DNA of 64,000 nucleotides, taken from contig NZ_LGCL01000034.1 of assembly GCF_001306115.1 (NCBI RefSeq), positions 1-64,000 on the forward strand, in the 5' to 3' direction. The notes below the pieces were generated by a model. The model was given only the letters and a program-made list of their open reading frames with translations, searched no databases and was not told the origin of the DNA. Below are positions 27,327 through 36,604 of this stretch, in pieces. The position numbers were made by a program, and so were the translations under genes. Source of the DNA: Ornatilinea apprima (GTDB lineage: Bacteria > Chloroflexota > Anaerolineae > Anaerolineales > Anaerolineaceae). The stretch's first letter is position 1; every line of letters begins with the position of its first letter.

Positions 27327-28815
27327 CGGTGCTATCCCCCGACCACAGGTTAAGGATGTCGGTTTGCAGGAAGGTGACGGTCAGGCGGTGCAGGCGGTAG
27401 AGCGTAGGCTCGTGATCGGTGTTGGTTTCCAGCAGCGAGAAGGCATCCAGTTCTTGCATGGCGGTGTAGAAGTCCTGCTGGCTTTGCCCGCTCATGATCG
27501 ATAGGAATTCCAGGTCTTCCCCTTCGGGGTTGGCGGCTAAAAAAGAGAGCAAGAGCTGTTTGGCAGGTTCGCGCAGCGACTGCCAGGTTTTCCAGTAGAG
27601 GAAACGGTACAGGCCGTCGGTGCCAGCCTGGGCGCTGCGAAAGCCGGCCAATATTTCATTAAGGGAGTGCAGTTTGAGCTGCGCAGCGACCAGTTTGATC
27701 GCCAGCGGCAGGCCGCCGATCACCCGGTAGAGTTCCGCAAAGTCGCGGCTGGCCAGGCTGCCCGGCTGGCCGCGGCGGGTCATTTCCGCGCTGATCAGTT
27801 CATACGCCGATTGCACCGGAAGCTCTTGAATGGGCAGGGTGTGAACGAAGGGATATTGGCGCAGGGTCTGGCGAGTGGTGATGAGAAAGCGGCTGCTGCC
27901 GGCCATGCGGGCCAGGGCGGGGATGAGCTGCTGGTATTCTTCGATGGTTTCCAGGTTGTCCACCACCACCAGGCAGCGATTCTGGAAGAGGGCGGCGCGT
28001 AGTCCTTCCAGGCGCTCTTGCACGGGCTTGCCGGCCAGGGCTGCCAGGCCCATCTGCTCGGCCAGGCGTGCGCTGATATCTTCCAGTGTGGCGCTGGCAT
28101 CCGGCGAGCGGGTGAGCTGCCCGTCTTCAGCCAGCAGCGTCTGGCGCGCGCTGACCCACAACACTTTTTGCCATAAGGCGACATTTTCGGGCAGGGACAC
28201 AAAGGCGCGCGCCACGGCAGTTTTTCCGATGCCGCCCATGCCCTCCAGGCTGACCATGCGCGGGCCTTCCGGGTCTTTGAACAGGCGCAGCAGCAGGCTG
28301 GTGTAACTTTGCACGCCCACCAGTTGGGTGTATTCCGGGGTGGGCAGGTGTTGGGTAACGGCAGCTACCTGGCTGTGGTTTTGCAGGGCGCGGCGGCGCA
28401 GGGTTTGGGTGAGCAGGGCCAGGCCCTGGTTGATACGCCGGCGCAGATGCTGGGGAACCACGCAGGCTGCCTGTGAGATCTCTTCCACGCTCAGGTCAAT
28501 GGGGCTGAGGTAACGGTAATACAGGCAGCACCAGGCCTGCAGGTCGGAATTTTTGGTTGAAAAATCTTCAAAAATTTGTGCCAGTGTCTGCTGGCGGTTG
28601 GCGGGCAGGGCGCTTTTCAGACCTTCCACTTTTCGCATTTGAAGGTAGGTATCGGTGATGGTGTTGATGAGCAGATCTTCAATCACCAGGCGTTTTTCCT
28701 CTGGCGAGCGGATCCCTTCGACCAGCGCAAACAGCCCGCCGTGAGGCGGGTTTCCGCTGCGCAGGGCTTTGAGACTGGCTTCAATACTGGATGGCGATAT
28801 CTCTGCGAGATCCAT
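27304..28815 (-). CDS. NB-ARC (STAND) ATPase
   Basis: A 503-residue STAND ATPase. Walker A is GMGGIGKTA (192-200), Walker B is CLVVVDNLE (about 270-280), followed by SRFLITTR and the GLPLAIKLVAAQL motif. The N-terminal 160 residues are not a known effector; they include WCCLYYRYLSPIDLSVEEISQ and a helix-turn-helix-like VPQHLRRRINQGLALL, so this part may be a DNA-binding or adaptor module. Past the ATPase there is a winged-helix-like part ending in HRLTVTFLQTDIL, with no repeats; those are on the overlapping next gene. The function could be defence or signal-dependent regulation. Confidence 0.87.
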   Translation of the reverse strand: MDLAEISPSSIEASLKALRSGNPPHGGLFALVEGIRSPEEKRLVIEDLLINTITDTYLQMRKVEGLKSALPANRQQTLAQIFEDFSTKNSDLQAWCCLYYRYLSPIDLSVEEISQAACVVPQHLRRRINQGLALLTQTLRRRALQNHSQVAAVTQHLPTPEYTQLVGVQSYTSLLLRLFKDPEGPRMVSLEGMGGIGKTAVARAFVSLPENVALWQKVLWVSARQTLLAEDGQLTRSPDASATLEDISARLAEQMGLAALAGKPVQERLEGLRAALFQNRCLVVVDNLETIEEYQQLIPALARMAGSSRFLITTRQTLRQYPFVHTLPIQELPVQSAYELISAEMTRRGQPGSLASRDFAELYRVIGGLPLAIKLVAAQLKLHSLNEILAGFRSAQAGTDGLYRFLYWKTWQSLREPAKQLLLSFLAANPEGEDLEFLSIMSGQSQQDFYTAMQELDAFSLLETNTDHEPTLYRLHRLTVTFLQTDILNLWSGDSTDERTQSG

Positions 28816-28933
28816 GTGTGATTTCTGTTCAGTTCCGCTTGAATTTTGGATATTTTATCCTCATTCATTATAGCTGAAAAGTGATGAAAAGCATGCAGCG
28901 CGGGCGCACTATGGCCAGTGATAACAGTGACAG

Positions 28934-28964
28934 AAAAGAACCGCCCAAAACGGGCGGCTCTTTT
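28934..28964 (-). terminator. Terminator of the pyruvate:ferredoxin oxidoreductase gene
   Basis: A hairpin with the core CCGCCC (28941-28946) and GGGCGG (28952-28957), extended by AGA/TCT-like pairs and A/T runs on both sides. On the minus strand the stem is followed by TTCTTTTCTG. It lies 28 bp after the gene's stop, and its symmetry would let it work in both directions. Confidence 0.85.
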
Positions 28965-28991
28965 AAGAGTGTGCTTCAGGAAAGGCGCGGC

Positions 28992-31900
28992 TTATTCAAC
29001 GCCGGCCGAGCGTTTGAGCAGCTTCCACTTCTCTTCCACCTGATGCTGCGCCGATTGCATCAGCATCTGGGCGCGTTCTTCGTCGCGGTTGACCAGCATG
29101 CGGTAGCGGGTCTCGTTGTAGGCGTATTCCGATACGGGGATGGACGGCTCTTTTGAGTCGATCTGCAGCGGATTCTTGCCTTCGGCGGCCAGGCGCGGAT
29201 CAAAGCGGTACAGCGGCCATACGCCCGATTCGACGGCCAGTTTTTGTTGTTCGAGGCCTTTGTGCATGGGAATGCCGTGGGCGATACAGTGGCTGTAGGC
29301 GATGATCAGCGAGGGGCCGTTGTAGGATTCGGCTTCCTGGAAGACCTTGAGGGTGTGGCGGTCGTTGGCGCCCAGGGCGACGCGCGCCACATACACATAA
29401 CCGTAGGTCATGGCGATCATGGCCAAGTCTTTCTTGGAGATCGGCTTGCCGTTGGCGGCGAACTTGGCCACCGCGCCGGTGGGGGTGGCTTTGGAGGACT
29501 GACCGCCGGTGTTGGAGTAGACTTCCGTATCCAGTACCAGCACGTTGACGTTGCGGCCAGAGGCGAGCACATGGTCGAGACCGCCGTAGCCGATGTCGTA
29601 CGCCCAGCCGTCACCGCCCATGATCCATACCGATTTCTTGATCAGGTAGTCGGCGATAGAACCGAGCAGCGTCAGGCGGCGATTTCCGTCGGCAGCGCAG
29701 AGGGCTTTCAACTCGGCCACGCGGGCGCGCTGGGCCTGAATGCCGCTCTCACTGCTCTGGTCGGCGTCCAGAATGGCGTCGGCCAGCTGCGCGCCGATGG
29801 TCTCGCGCAGTTCTTTCACCAGCTCGCGGGCCTGTTCGGCCTGTTTTTCGGCGGTGAGCATAAAGCCAAAGCCAAATTCGGCGTTATCTTCAAACAGGGA
29901 GTTGGACCAGGCCGGGCCACGGCCGTCGGCGTTGATCGCCCACGGGGTGGTGGGCAGTGAGCCGCCGTAGACCGAGGAGCAGCCGGTGGCGTTGGCGATA
30001 AGGGCGCGGTCGCCAAAGAGCTGAGAGAGTAGCTTGACGTAGGGCGTCTCGCCGCAGCCGGCGCAGGCACCGGAGAACTCGAACAGCGGGCGCATGAACT
30101 GCGAGTCGCGCACCAGATTCAGGTTGAGCTTGCCGCGGTCGATCTCAGGCAGGCTGAGGAAGAAGTTCCAGTTGGCGGCTTCCTGCTCGCGAATTTCGGG
30201 CTGCGACACCATCTCCAGGGCTTTGCGCGCCGGGTTGGTTTTGTCTTTGGCCGGGCAGGCTTCCACGCACAGGCCGCAGCCGGTGCAGTCTTCGGGGGCG
30301 ACCTGGATGGTGAACTCGCCACCCTCGATCAGCTTGAATTTGGCCGGGGTGTGCTTGAAGGTCACCGGGGCGTTTTGCAGGGCATCAGCGGCGTAGACCT
30401 TCTGGCGGATGGCGGCGTGCGGGCAAACCAGCGAGCATTTGCCGCACTGGATGCACAGGTCGCTGTCCCAGGCGGGGATGGTGAGGGCGATGTTGCGTTT
30501 TTCGTACTGGCTGGTGGCCGAGGGGTAAGTGCCGTCCACGCTCATGGCCGAGACGGGCAGGTCGTCGCCCTGGCGGGCGGCAATTTTGCCCAGCACGTCG
30601 GTTACATAGGCGGGGGCGTTGGCGCTCATCGCCGGGCGCAGGTGAATCTGACTGGTGACCTGGGCGGGAACCTTGACCTCGTACAGGTTTTCCAGGGCGC
30701 GGTCAACGGCGTTGAAGTTCTGTTCCACCACGGCGCGCCCGCGCTTGCCGTAAGTCTTTTCGATGCTGGTTTTAATGCGTTGGATGGCCTCTTCACGCGG
30801 CAGCACGTTGCTGATGCCGAAGAAACAGGTTTGCAGGATGGTGTTCATGCGCTGGCCCATGCCGGTTTCCTGAGCCACTTTGTAAGCGTCAATCACATAA
30901 AACTTGAGACGCTTGTCGATGATGGTCTGCTGCACTTCCTGGGGCAGGTGATCCCACACTTCTTCCGGGCCGTAGTAACTGTTGAGCAGGAAGGTGGCGC
31001 CGGGTTGGGCGTATTTGAGCACGTCATAGGTCTCAAGGAAGAAGAACTGGTGGCAGGCCACAAAGTCGGCAGTGTTCTTTTCGATCAGGTAGGGCGCGCG
31101 GATGGGGTCGGGACCAAAGCGCAGGTGCGAAACGGTGATCGAGCCGGATTTCTTGGAGTCGTACTCAAAGTAGCCCTGGGCGTAGTTGTCGGTGCCTTCA
31201 CCGATGATCTTAATTGAGTTTTTGTTGGCGCCCACGGTGCCGTCGGCACCCAGGCCAAAGAAGATGCAGCGATGTGTTTTCTCGGATTGGATGTTGAAGG
31301 TTGGGTCGTAGGGCAGGCTGGTGAAGGTAACGTCGTCTTCAATGCCGATGGTGAAAGAGTTTTTGAGGGTTTCAGCGTTGAGGGCATCCAGCACGCCTTT
31401 GACCATGGCGGGGGTGAACTCTTTGCTGGAGAGGCCGAAGCGCCCGCCAACCACCAGCGGCATGCTGTCGATTTCGCCGTTGGTGAGGGCGTTGGTCAGG
31501 CCGGCGACCACATCCTGGTAGAGCGGTTCGCCCATCGCGCCGGATTCTTTGGTGCGGTCGAGGACAGCGATGCGCTGCACGCTGGCAGGCAGCACGGCCA
31601 GCAGGTGTTTCATGGAGAAGGGACGGTAAAGGGTAACCTGCACCGCGCCGACCTTTTCGCCGCGCGCTGCCAGGTATTTCACCGTCTCGGCGGCCGTTTC
31701 AGCGCCGCTGCCCATTAAAATTACCACACGCTCGGCGTCGGGGGCGCCGAAATAAGTGAAGGGCTGGTAAACGCGGCCGGTGAGTTGGGCAAATTCAGCC
31801 ATCACCTCGGCTACCACGCCCGGGCAGGCAGCGTAATAGCGATTGGCGGCTTCGCGCCCCTGGAAGTAAACGTCGTAGTTTTGCAGGGTGCCGCGGATGA

Positions 31901-32540
31901 AAGGTTTTTCGGGGTTCAGGCCGCGCGCACGGTGGGCGATTACGTCTTCATCGCGGATCAGGGCGCGCAGGGTGTCATCGTCCAGGTATTCGATCTTGTT
32001 GACTTCATGCGAGGTGCGGAAGCCGTCAAAGAAATGCACAAAGGGAATGCGGCTGCGCAGCGCCGCGGCGGTGGAGATGAGCGCCAGGTCGTGAGACTCT
32101 TGCACCGAACTGGAAGCCATCAGGCCAAAGCCGGTAGCGCGGGTGGCCATCACGTCTGAATGGTCGCCGTAAATGGAAATAGCCTGATAAGAGAGCGCGC
32201 GCGCCGAAACGTGCATAACCATTGAAGAAAGCTCGGCGGCAATTTTGTACATATTGGGGATCATCAATAGCAGACCCTGCGAAGCGGTGAAGGTGGTGGT
32301 GAGCGCGCCGGTTTGCACCGCGCCATGCACCGCGCCAGCCGCGCCGCCTTCGGCCTGCATTTCGGCTACCGAGGGCACCGTGCCGTAGATGTTCTTACGG
32401 CCTTCTGCCGACCAGGCATCTGAAAGCTCGCCCATGCCTGAGGAGGGAGTGATAGGGTAGATGGCGATGACCTCGCTGATGCGGTACGCGGTATGGGCAG
32501 TCGCCTCGTTGGCATCCATTACTTTAATCGTCTTAGCCAT
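28992..32540 (-). CDS. nifJ: Pyruvate:ferredoxin (flavodoxin) oxidoreductase
   Basis: A 1182-residue single-chain PFOR that turns pyruvate and CoA into acetyl-CoA and CO2 and reduces ferredoxin, in the cytoplasm of anaerobes. It opens with VMDANEATAHTAYRISEV and YPITPSSGM, the TPP-domain start. Two 4Fe-4S ferredoxin motifs follow, CIQCGKCSLVCPHAAI and CTGCGLCVEACP. The C-terminal part carries ACAGCGETPYVKLL and GGDGWAYDIGYGGLDH, the second TPP-binding region. The length is normal. The start at 32540 follows AGGAG; the longer frame to 32609 runs over a hairpin and is rejected. An anaerobic lifestyle for the host is implied. The gene is downstream of the cupin, separated by a strong stem-loop, and has its own terminator. 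Confidence 0.97.
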   Translation of the reverse strand: MAKTIKVMDANEATAHTAYRISEVIAIYPITPSSGMGELSDAWSAEGRKNIYGTVPSVAEMQAEGGAAGAVHGAVQTGALTTTFTASQGLLLMIPNMYKIAAELSSMVMHVSARALSYQAISIYGDHSDVMATRATGFGLMASSSVQESHDLALISTAAALRSRIPFVHFFDGFRTSHEVNKIEYLDDDTLRALIRDEDVIAHRARGLNPEKPFIRGTLQNYDVYFQGREAANRYYAACPGVVAEVMAEFAQLTGRVYQPFTYFGAPDAERVVILMGSGAETAAETVKYLAARGEKVGAVQVTLYRPFSMKHLLAVLPASVQRIAVLDRTKESGAMGEPLYQDVVAGLTNALTNGEIDSMPLVVGGRFGLSSKEFTPAMVKGVLDALNAETLKNSFTIGIEDDVTFTSLPYDPTFNIQSEKTHRCIFFGLGADGTVGANKNSIKIIGEGTDNYAQGYFEYDSKKSGSITVSHLRFGPDPIRAPYLIEKNTADFVACHQFFFLETYDVLKYAQPGATFLLNSYYGPEEVWDHLPQEVQQTIIDKRLKFYVIDAYKVAQETGMGQRMNTILQTCFFGISNVLPREEAIQRIKTSIEKTYGKRGRAVVEQNFNAVDRALENLYEVKVPAQVTSQIHLRPAMSANAPAYVTDVLGKIAARQGDDLPVSAMSVDGTYPSATSQYEKRNIALTIPAWDSDLCIQCGKCSLVCPHAAIRQKVYAADALQNAPVTFKHTPAKFKLIEGGEFTIQVAPEDCTGCGLCVEACPAKDKTNPARKALEMVSQPEIREQEAANWNFFLSLPEIDRGKLNLNLVRDSQFMRPLFEFSGACAGCGETPYVKLLSQLFGDRALIANATGCSSVYGGSLPTTPWAINADGRGPAWSNSLFEDNAEFGFGFMLTAEKQAEQARELVKELRETIGAQLADAILDADQSSESGIQAQRARVAELKALCAADGNRRLTLLGSIADYLIKKSVWIMGGDGWAYDIGYGGLDHVLASGRNVNVLVLDTEVYSNTGGQSSKATPTGAVAKFAANGKPISKKDLAMIAMTYGYVYVARVALGANDRHTLKVFQEAESYNGPSLIIAYSHCIAHGIPMHKGLEQQKLAVESGVWPLYRFDPRLAAEGKNPLQIDSKEPSIPVSEYAYNETRYRMLVNRDEERAQMLMQSAQHQVEEKWKLLKRSAGVE

Positions 32541-32572
32541 TAAATTGCTCCTGAGAGGGGGGTTGGGTACAG

Positions 32573-32613
32573 CCAGATGGAGCGATGCGGGGGAACGCGC
32601 TCGCTCCATCTGG
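32573..32613. terminator. 13-bp perfect stem-loop between cupin and PFOR genes
   Basis: The arms ccagatggagcga (32573-32585) and tcgctccatctgg (32601-32613) are exact reverse complements with a 15-nt loop. There is no T-run on either side, so it is either a weak terminator or an RNA-processing and stability element between the two genes. Confidence 0.6.
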
Positions 32614-32643
32614 AAAGAAATGTCGGTGGATGAGAAGCTGCGC

Positions 32644-33063
32644 TTAAGCTGATTTTCCGGTCAGTTTAAGGTATTCTTGCAGGCGCTCTTTGGCGGGAAT
32701 AACGCAGATGAATCCCAGGGGTTCGTCGCCGGTGTTGATAATGCCGTGCACGTCATTGGGGGCGATGTAAACCATATCGCGCGCCTGCACCGGGTATACC
32801 ACGCCATTGAGGGTTACTTCGCCTTTCCCGTGCAGGAAGTAAATGCCGTGGTCGTGAACGTGCTGGTCGGGCATGGTGGAATTGCCGCCCGGCTGCACGC
32901 AGAAATAGCGGAAGACAAAGTTTTCGGCGCCGTCTTGCCCGCCAATCACTACCTTGCCGGTGGCATATTTGGCGGTATCATCGGCGGGAATTTGTTTGGG
33001 AACCGCGCCTTCCCAATTGAACTCGGTGTCGGTGCCATTAAAGTGGTGGACTGCTGAACTCAT
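32644..33063 (-). CDS. Cupin-domain protein
   Basis: A 139-residue single cupin. The metal-site motif is visible as MPDQHVHDHGIYFLHGKGEV (about 65-85; His, His, His and Glu/Gly pattern) with the second motif PNDVHGIINTGDEP. Such small cupins bind a metal and can be isomerases, dioxygenases or binding proteins; I cannot name a substrate. The ATG at 33063 is 7 bp after AGGAG on the minus strand, which is better than the GTG two codons upstream. It lies 29 bp after the SorC gene and is probably in the dehydrogenase-SorC operon. Confidence 0.82.
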   Translation of the reverse strand: MSSAVHHFNGTDTEFNWEGAVPKQIPADDTAKYATGKVVIGGQDGAENFVFRYFCVQPGGNSTMPDQHVHDHGIYFLHGKGEVTLNGVVYPVQARDMVYIAPNDVHGIINTGDEPLGFICVIPAKERLQEYLKLTGKSA

Positions 33064-33092
33064 TTTCACTCTCCTTATGCGAGATAAGATGA

Positions 33093-34067
33093 TTAACTCT
33101 GTGCGAGTAATTTCTGTGCGGTGGTTACATCGGTGATTAATACGTTGACATAATTGCCCAACAGGGCGGCTTTCATCGCCTGAATCTTGTTTTGCCCGCC
33201 GGAGACCAGTACGCTGTACGGGATGCGTTTCAGATCTTCCAGTTGCACGGCCATCAGGCGGCCATCCAAAGGGCTGGGTACGGGGCGGCCTTTCTGGTCG
33301 ATGAAGTGCCCTAACAGGTCTCCGACCGCTTTTTGTTTTTGGAGCTGTTGGAGAATTTCTTCGGAAATATAGCCAATCTGGTGCAGCAGGGCGTCTTCAT
33401 CCACGGTGCCCACGCTGGTCATGAGAATGTCGCAGGAGCGCGCAATCTCAAAGCGTTCGGCAATTTGTTTTTCGCCCATGAGCAGGTCACGGATAGATTG
33501 ATTGGAGACGAAGGTGGGCACATCCAGCAGGCGCGCCTGGCCGCCGTAGAGCTGGGCCATGCGGCTGATGACGGCATACGAGCTGAATCCGCTGTTGACC
33601 GAATCGGACGCGCCCATGACTTCGATGAAGGTGGTGCCGGTTTTTTGGCCAGGCTCAATCATCTCGGGGAAGTGGGCCAGGGTGCGGCCCATTGAAATTC
33701 CCACCACGCGCTCGCCGTTCAAGTTGGGGGTTAGCCATTCCACCGCGGCGCGCGCCAGCGCGCGACGCAGCGGCTCGCCGTTGGGCACATCCAGGGTTAC
33801 TACCGCGTCGCGCAGATTGTACTGAGAAATTAACTGGTGCTCCAGGTCTACAAAGAAACCGGGGGGCTGGTTGATGCGAATGTCGACAATGCCCAGACTT
33901 TTGGCGCGCGAAATGAGCCGGGTTACCTTGATGCGCGAGCAGTTCAGCTCGTCGGCAACTTCGGTCTGCGTCAGGCCTTGGATGTAATACAGCCAGGCCG
34001 CGCGGGTAATGAGGCGCAATTCTTCGAGGGGAATGTTCCCGGTTGAAGAATTCTTCGGCAGGTTCAT
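33093..34067 (-). CDS. SorC-family transcriptional regulator (left operon)
   Basis: A 324-residue SorC/DeoR-type regulator. The N-terminal helix-turn-helix is in AAWLYYIQGLTQTEVADELNCSRIKVTRLISRAKSLGIV (two helices around residues 22-60). The remainder is the sugar-phosphate-sensing domain, with VGISMGRTLAHFPEMI and EVMGASDSVNSGFSS, and the late VSGGQNKIQAMKAALLGNYVNVLITD. Such proteins sense phosphorylated sugars. Its start overlaps the dehydrogenase stop by 4 bp. It probably acts at the divergent promoter region at 35,153-35,542, as may the second SorC gene across that gap. Confidence 0.9.
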   Translation of the reverse strand: MNLPKNSSTGNIPLEELRLITRAAWLYYIQGLTQTEVADELNCSRIKVTRLISRAKSLGIVDIRINQPPGFFVDLEHQLISQYNLRDAVVTLDVPNGEPLRRALARAAVEWLTPNLNGERVVGISMGRTLAHFPEMIEPGQKTGTTFIEVMGASDSVNSGFSSYAVISRMAQLYGGQARLLDVPTFVSNQSIRDLLMGEKQIAERFEIARSCDILMTSVGTVDEDALLHQIGYISEEILQQLQKQKAVGDLLGHFIDQKGRPVPSPLDGRLMAVQLEDLKRIPYSVLVSGGQNKIQAMKAALLGNYVNVLITDVTTAQKLLAQS

Positions 34068-35152
34068 GAATCAGTCCCTATTTTTTTGGAGACGGGTTGA
34101 ATTTCCTGGTCAATACCGTGCGGGTAGACAACAGTCTTCAGCGATTCGCCGGCATCCAACATCATGCGGAAGGCGGAGAAGGTGTCGTCCAGTTCGCAGC
34201 GGTGGGTGATGGCTGCCTTGGCATCGATGCGCCCGGCGGCCAGCCACTTCATGATCTGGCTGGTGTCGTTGTGGTCGGCGGAGTATTTGGCCGAGACTTT
34301 CATCTCGGTGAAGTACTGGCGCTGCGGGTTGATCGTCCAGAGCGGTTCGGGCATGGTGGGCGCGCCGAGGTGCAAAAAGCCGCCGCGTTCCACCAGGTTG
34401 TGGCCCTGCGAATAGAGCTGCACGGTGGGAACGGTGACGATGACCACATCGGCCAGGTAGCCGCCGTTGATGTCGCGCAGTTTCTCTTCGGGGTTTTCGG
34501 TTTTGGGGTTGATGGTGTGGGTGGCGCCCATGCTGAGCGACTTGTTCAACCGCCAATCGGAGAGATCCATTGAAATCACTTTGCCCGCGCCGAAGAGGGG
34601 AGCCATGTGCAGGAAACCCATGCCCATAAAGCCCGCGCCGATGACAAGCACGGTGTCGCCGGGCAGGATTTCGGTTACTTTCAGGCCGCCCAGCACGCAG
34701 CCCCACGGCTCGCAGACGGTGGCTTCGGCAAAAGTAACGTTATCGGGAATGATCAGGGTGTCGCGATTGAGCTGGCGGCTGGGCACGCGGAAGTACTCGC
34801 AGGTGGTGCCGGGGAACAGTTTGGATTCTTTGAGGTGCTCGCAGAGGGTGAATCGTCCGCGCAGACACTGGCGGCAGGTGCCGCATGAAACATAGTGGTT
34901 GACGAATACGCGGTCACCAACGTTAAAGTTCTTCACCTGCGAACCCTTGTCAACAATAATTCCAGCGGGTTCGTGGCCCATCACTTTGGGGGCGCGGGGA
35001 GCGTGATACCACTCCATCAATTCGCCGCCGCAAATGCCACTGGCGATGGTTTTGACCAGCACTTCGTCGGGGCCAATCTCAGGGATCGGCATTTCTTCGA
35101 TCCGAATATCTGAGTTGTTATAATATACTGCCGCTCGCATCATCTCTTTCAT
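34064..35152 (-). CDS. Zinc-dependent medium-chain dehydrogenase
   Basis: A 362-residue MDR-family dehydrogenase. The catalytic zinc ligands can be read in [13 protein letters not shown] (Cys) and VMGHEPAG (His, Glu), and the structural zinc in [15 protein letters not shown]. The NAD(P) fold has [19 protein letters not shown]. It should oxidise a polyol or secondary alcohol; sorbitol- or threonine-dehydrogenase-like proteins are the nearest I can say. It is the first gene of the left operon, behind a near-perfect promoter. The start could be the first ATG or either of two more within five codons; the first is used here. Confidence 0.9.
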   Translation of the reverse strand: MKEMMRAAVYYNNSDIRIEEMPIPEIGPDEVLVKTIASGICGGELMEWYHAPRAPKVMGHEPAGIIVDKGSQVKNFNVGDRVFVNHYVSCGTCRQCLRGRFTLCEHLKESKLFPGTTCEYFRVPSRQLNRDTLIIPDNVTFAEATVCEPWGCVLGGLKVTEILPGDTVLVIGAGFMGMGFLHMAPLFGAGKVISMDLSDWRLNKSLSMGATHTINPKTENPEEKLRDINGGYLADVVIVTVPTVQLYSQGHNLVERGGFLHLGAPTMPEPLWTINPQRQYFTEMKVSAKYSADHNDTSQIMKWLAAGRIDAKAAITHRCELDDTFSAFRMMLDAGESLKTVVYPHGIDQEIQPVSKKIGTDS

Positions 35153-35185
35153 CAGCTCTTGTCCTGTTTGGTTATTGATAAGGTG

Positions 35186-35259
35186 TGATCAATTGTTCAT
35201 TATTCTGTACAATTGTTCTTTTCAAAAAACATTATAAATCGATGTTAACAGTTTGTCAA
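35186..35259 (-). promoter_or_regulatory. Promoter and two operator copies for the left operon
   Basis: On the minus strand TTGACA (35259-35254) and TATAAT (35236-35231) are both consensus with a 17-bp spacer. Just downstream of the expected start lie two copies of a palindromic motif, TGATCAATTGTTCA (35186-35199) and TGTACAATTGTTCT (35206-35219), exactly 20 bp apart. These are the likely SorC sites and would block the promoter by road-block. Confidence 0.8.
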
Positions 35260-35454
35260 TTTTCTTTAAGTTTTCAATTTTGAGCAGGCAGGGGTAACGA
35301 TCGGGTTGAATGGTGAAAAAAACCACGAAATCCTGGGTGATTTGAGCATTATTGTGGGTATAATGAGATAATAAAGGTAAAAATTATGTAAAAAATCCAC
35401 ATCTGAACAAAATTGCGGATTTCGTTAAAAGGATATGAGAATCAGAAATTGTTA

Positions 35455-35515
35455 TTGACTGGTTAACAACTTGTTGCTATAATGTTATAAATGTGCAGTA
35501 CTGAACAACTGTTCA
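35455..35515 (+). promoter_or_regulatory. Promoter and operator for the right operon
   Basis: TTGACT (35455-35460) and TATAAT (35478-35483) with a 17-bp spacer form a strong promoter for the plus-strand SorC gene and what follows. TGAACAACTGTTCA (35502-35515), almost a perfect palindrome, lies just after the expected start and shares the motif found on the other side of the gap. The region 35260-35454 between the two promoters is AT-rich with no gene. Confidence 0.8.
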
Positions 35516-35542
35516 CGCCCTGTTTGTGAGTCATTGAGGTTT

Positions 35543-36487
35543 ATGAACGCCATCCTTCTCGAAAAAGTTGCCAAACTCTATTATGAAGACGGAATGACGC
35601 AAGAAAAAATTGCGCAAAAAATGCGCATTTCGCGTCCGAAAGTTTCGCGTTTATTAACTGAAGCGCGGGCCGAAGGTGTGGTGCAGATCATTGTCAGCTC
35701 GCTGCCCAATGGCTTTGAAGACCTGGAGCGCGAACTGGAGATGAAAGCCGGCTTGCTGGACAGCGTGGTTGTGCGGGTGAGCCGCCCGGATGATTCCATG
35801 ATGGTCAGCCAGGAGTTGGGCGCGGCGGCAGCGCAGTATTTTGAGCGGATTGTTCAGGACGGCGATATTGTGGGCTTTACCTGGGGAAACACCCTCTCGG
35901 TAATGGCTGACCAGATTTCTCCGATTAAACTGCGGCAGATGTTGATTGTACAAATGGTGGGTGGGATGGGCGATCCGTTTTCGGACGCGCATGCCGGCGA
36001 TATTGCCCGCCGCGTAGCGCAGACCTTAAATGCCAAGCTGGCGGTGATGCCCGCGCCCGGCATTGTGGACACCGTGGAAATGTGCGAGGCCATGCGCAAG
36101 AACAAGCATGTCAGCTCCGCGCTTTCACTGGGCGCCGAGGTAAAGGTGGCCTTTGTGGGGATCGGTTCTTTCCGCAAAGACGCGCTGCTGATGCGCAATG
36201 AAGATATCATTTCCTGGCAGGAGGTTGATCCGTTGATTAAACGGGGCGCGGTGGGCGATATTGGCCTGCGCTTCTTCGATATTCAAGGACGCCGCCTTCT
36301 GTCAGAAATTGACCAGCGGATTATTGGTGTAGAACTGGATGTCATCCGCAAGCTGGAGCGGGTGGTAGGCGTAGCAGGGGGTACACAGAAGTATGATGCC
36401 ATCTTGGGGGCTGTGCGCGGAAAATATATCAATTCTCTTGTAACCGATGAAGAAACCGCGCGCCGGTTAGTATTGGACCTAGCATGA
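35543..36487 (+). CDS. SorC-family transcriptional regulator (right operon)
   Basis: A 314-residue SorC regulator. The helix-turn-helix is in VAKLYYEDGMTQEKIAQKMRISRPKVSRLLTEA (residues 8-40). The effector domain has DIVGFTWGNTLSVMAD and VGGMGDPFSDAHAGD, then late VVGVAGGTQKYDAILGAVRGKYINSLVTD. The ATG at 35543 follows GAGG; a TTG three codons earlier is less likely. It is the first gene of the right operon and is expected to repress its own promoter through the site at 35502-35515. It is clearly related to, but diverged from, the left SorC protein. Confidence 0.92.
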   Translation: MNAILLEKVAKLYYEDGMTQEKIAQKMRISRPKVSRLLTEARAEGVVQIIVSSLPNGFEDLERELEMKAGLLDSVVVRVSRPDDSMMVSQELGAAAAQYFERIVQDGDIVGFTWGNTLSVMADQISPIKLRQMLIVQMVGGMGDPFSDAHAGDIARRVAQTLNAKLAVMPAPGIVDTVEMCEAMRKNKHVSSALSLGAEVKVAFVGIGSFRKDALLMRNEDIISWQEVDPLIKRGAVGDIGLRFFDIQGRRLLSEIDQRIIGVELDVIRKLERVVGVAGGTQKYDAILGAVRGKYINSLVTDEETARRLVLDLA

Positions 36488-36604
36488 TCCATTCCTCGAA
36501 GCGACCTGTGAAAGGAGGCGCAGAATTATCTGAGGCGATTGAAAATTAGCTGATTGCAAGTTTCATTCAGAAACCCAATGTGTACCCATGATTAGAGGAG
36601 AAAT

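Noticed and set aside
32541..32609. Longer start for pyruvate:ferredoxin oxidoreductase
   Set aside because: The added residues run over a 13-bp stem-loop and do not belong to the family, while AGGAG precedes the ATG at 32540.
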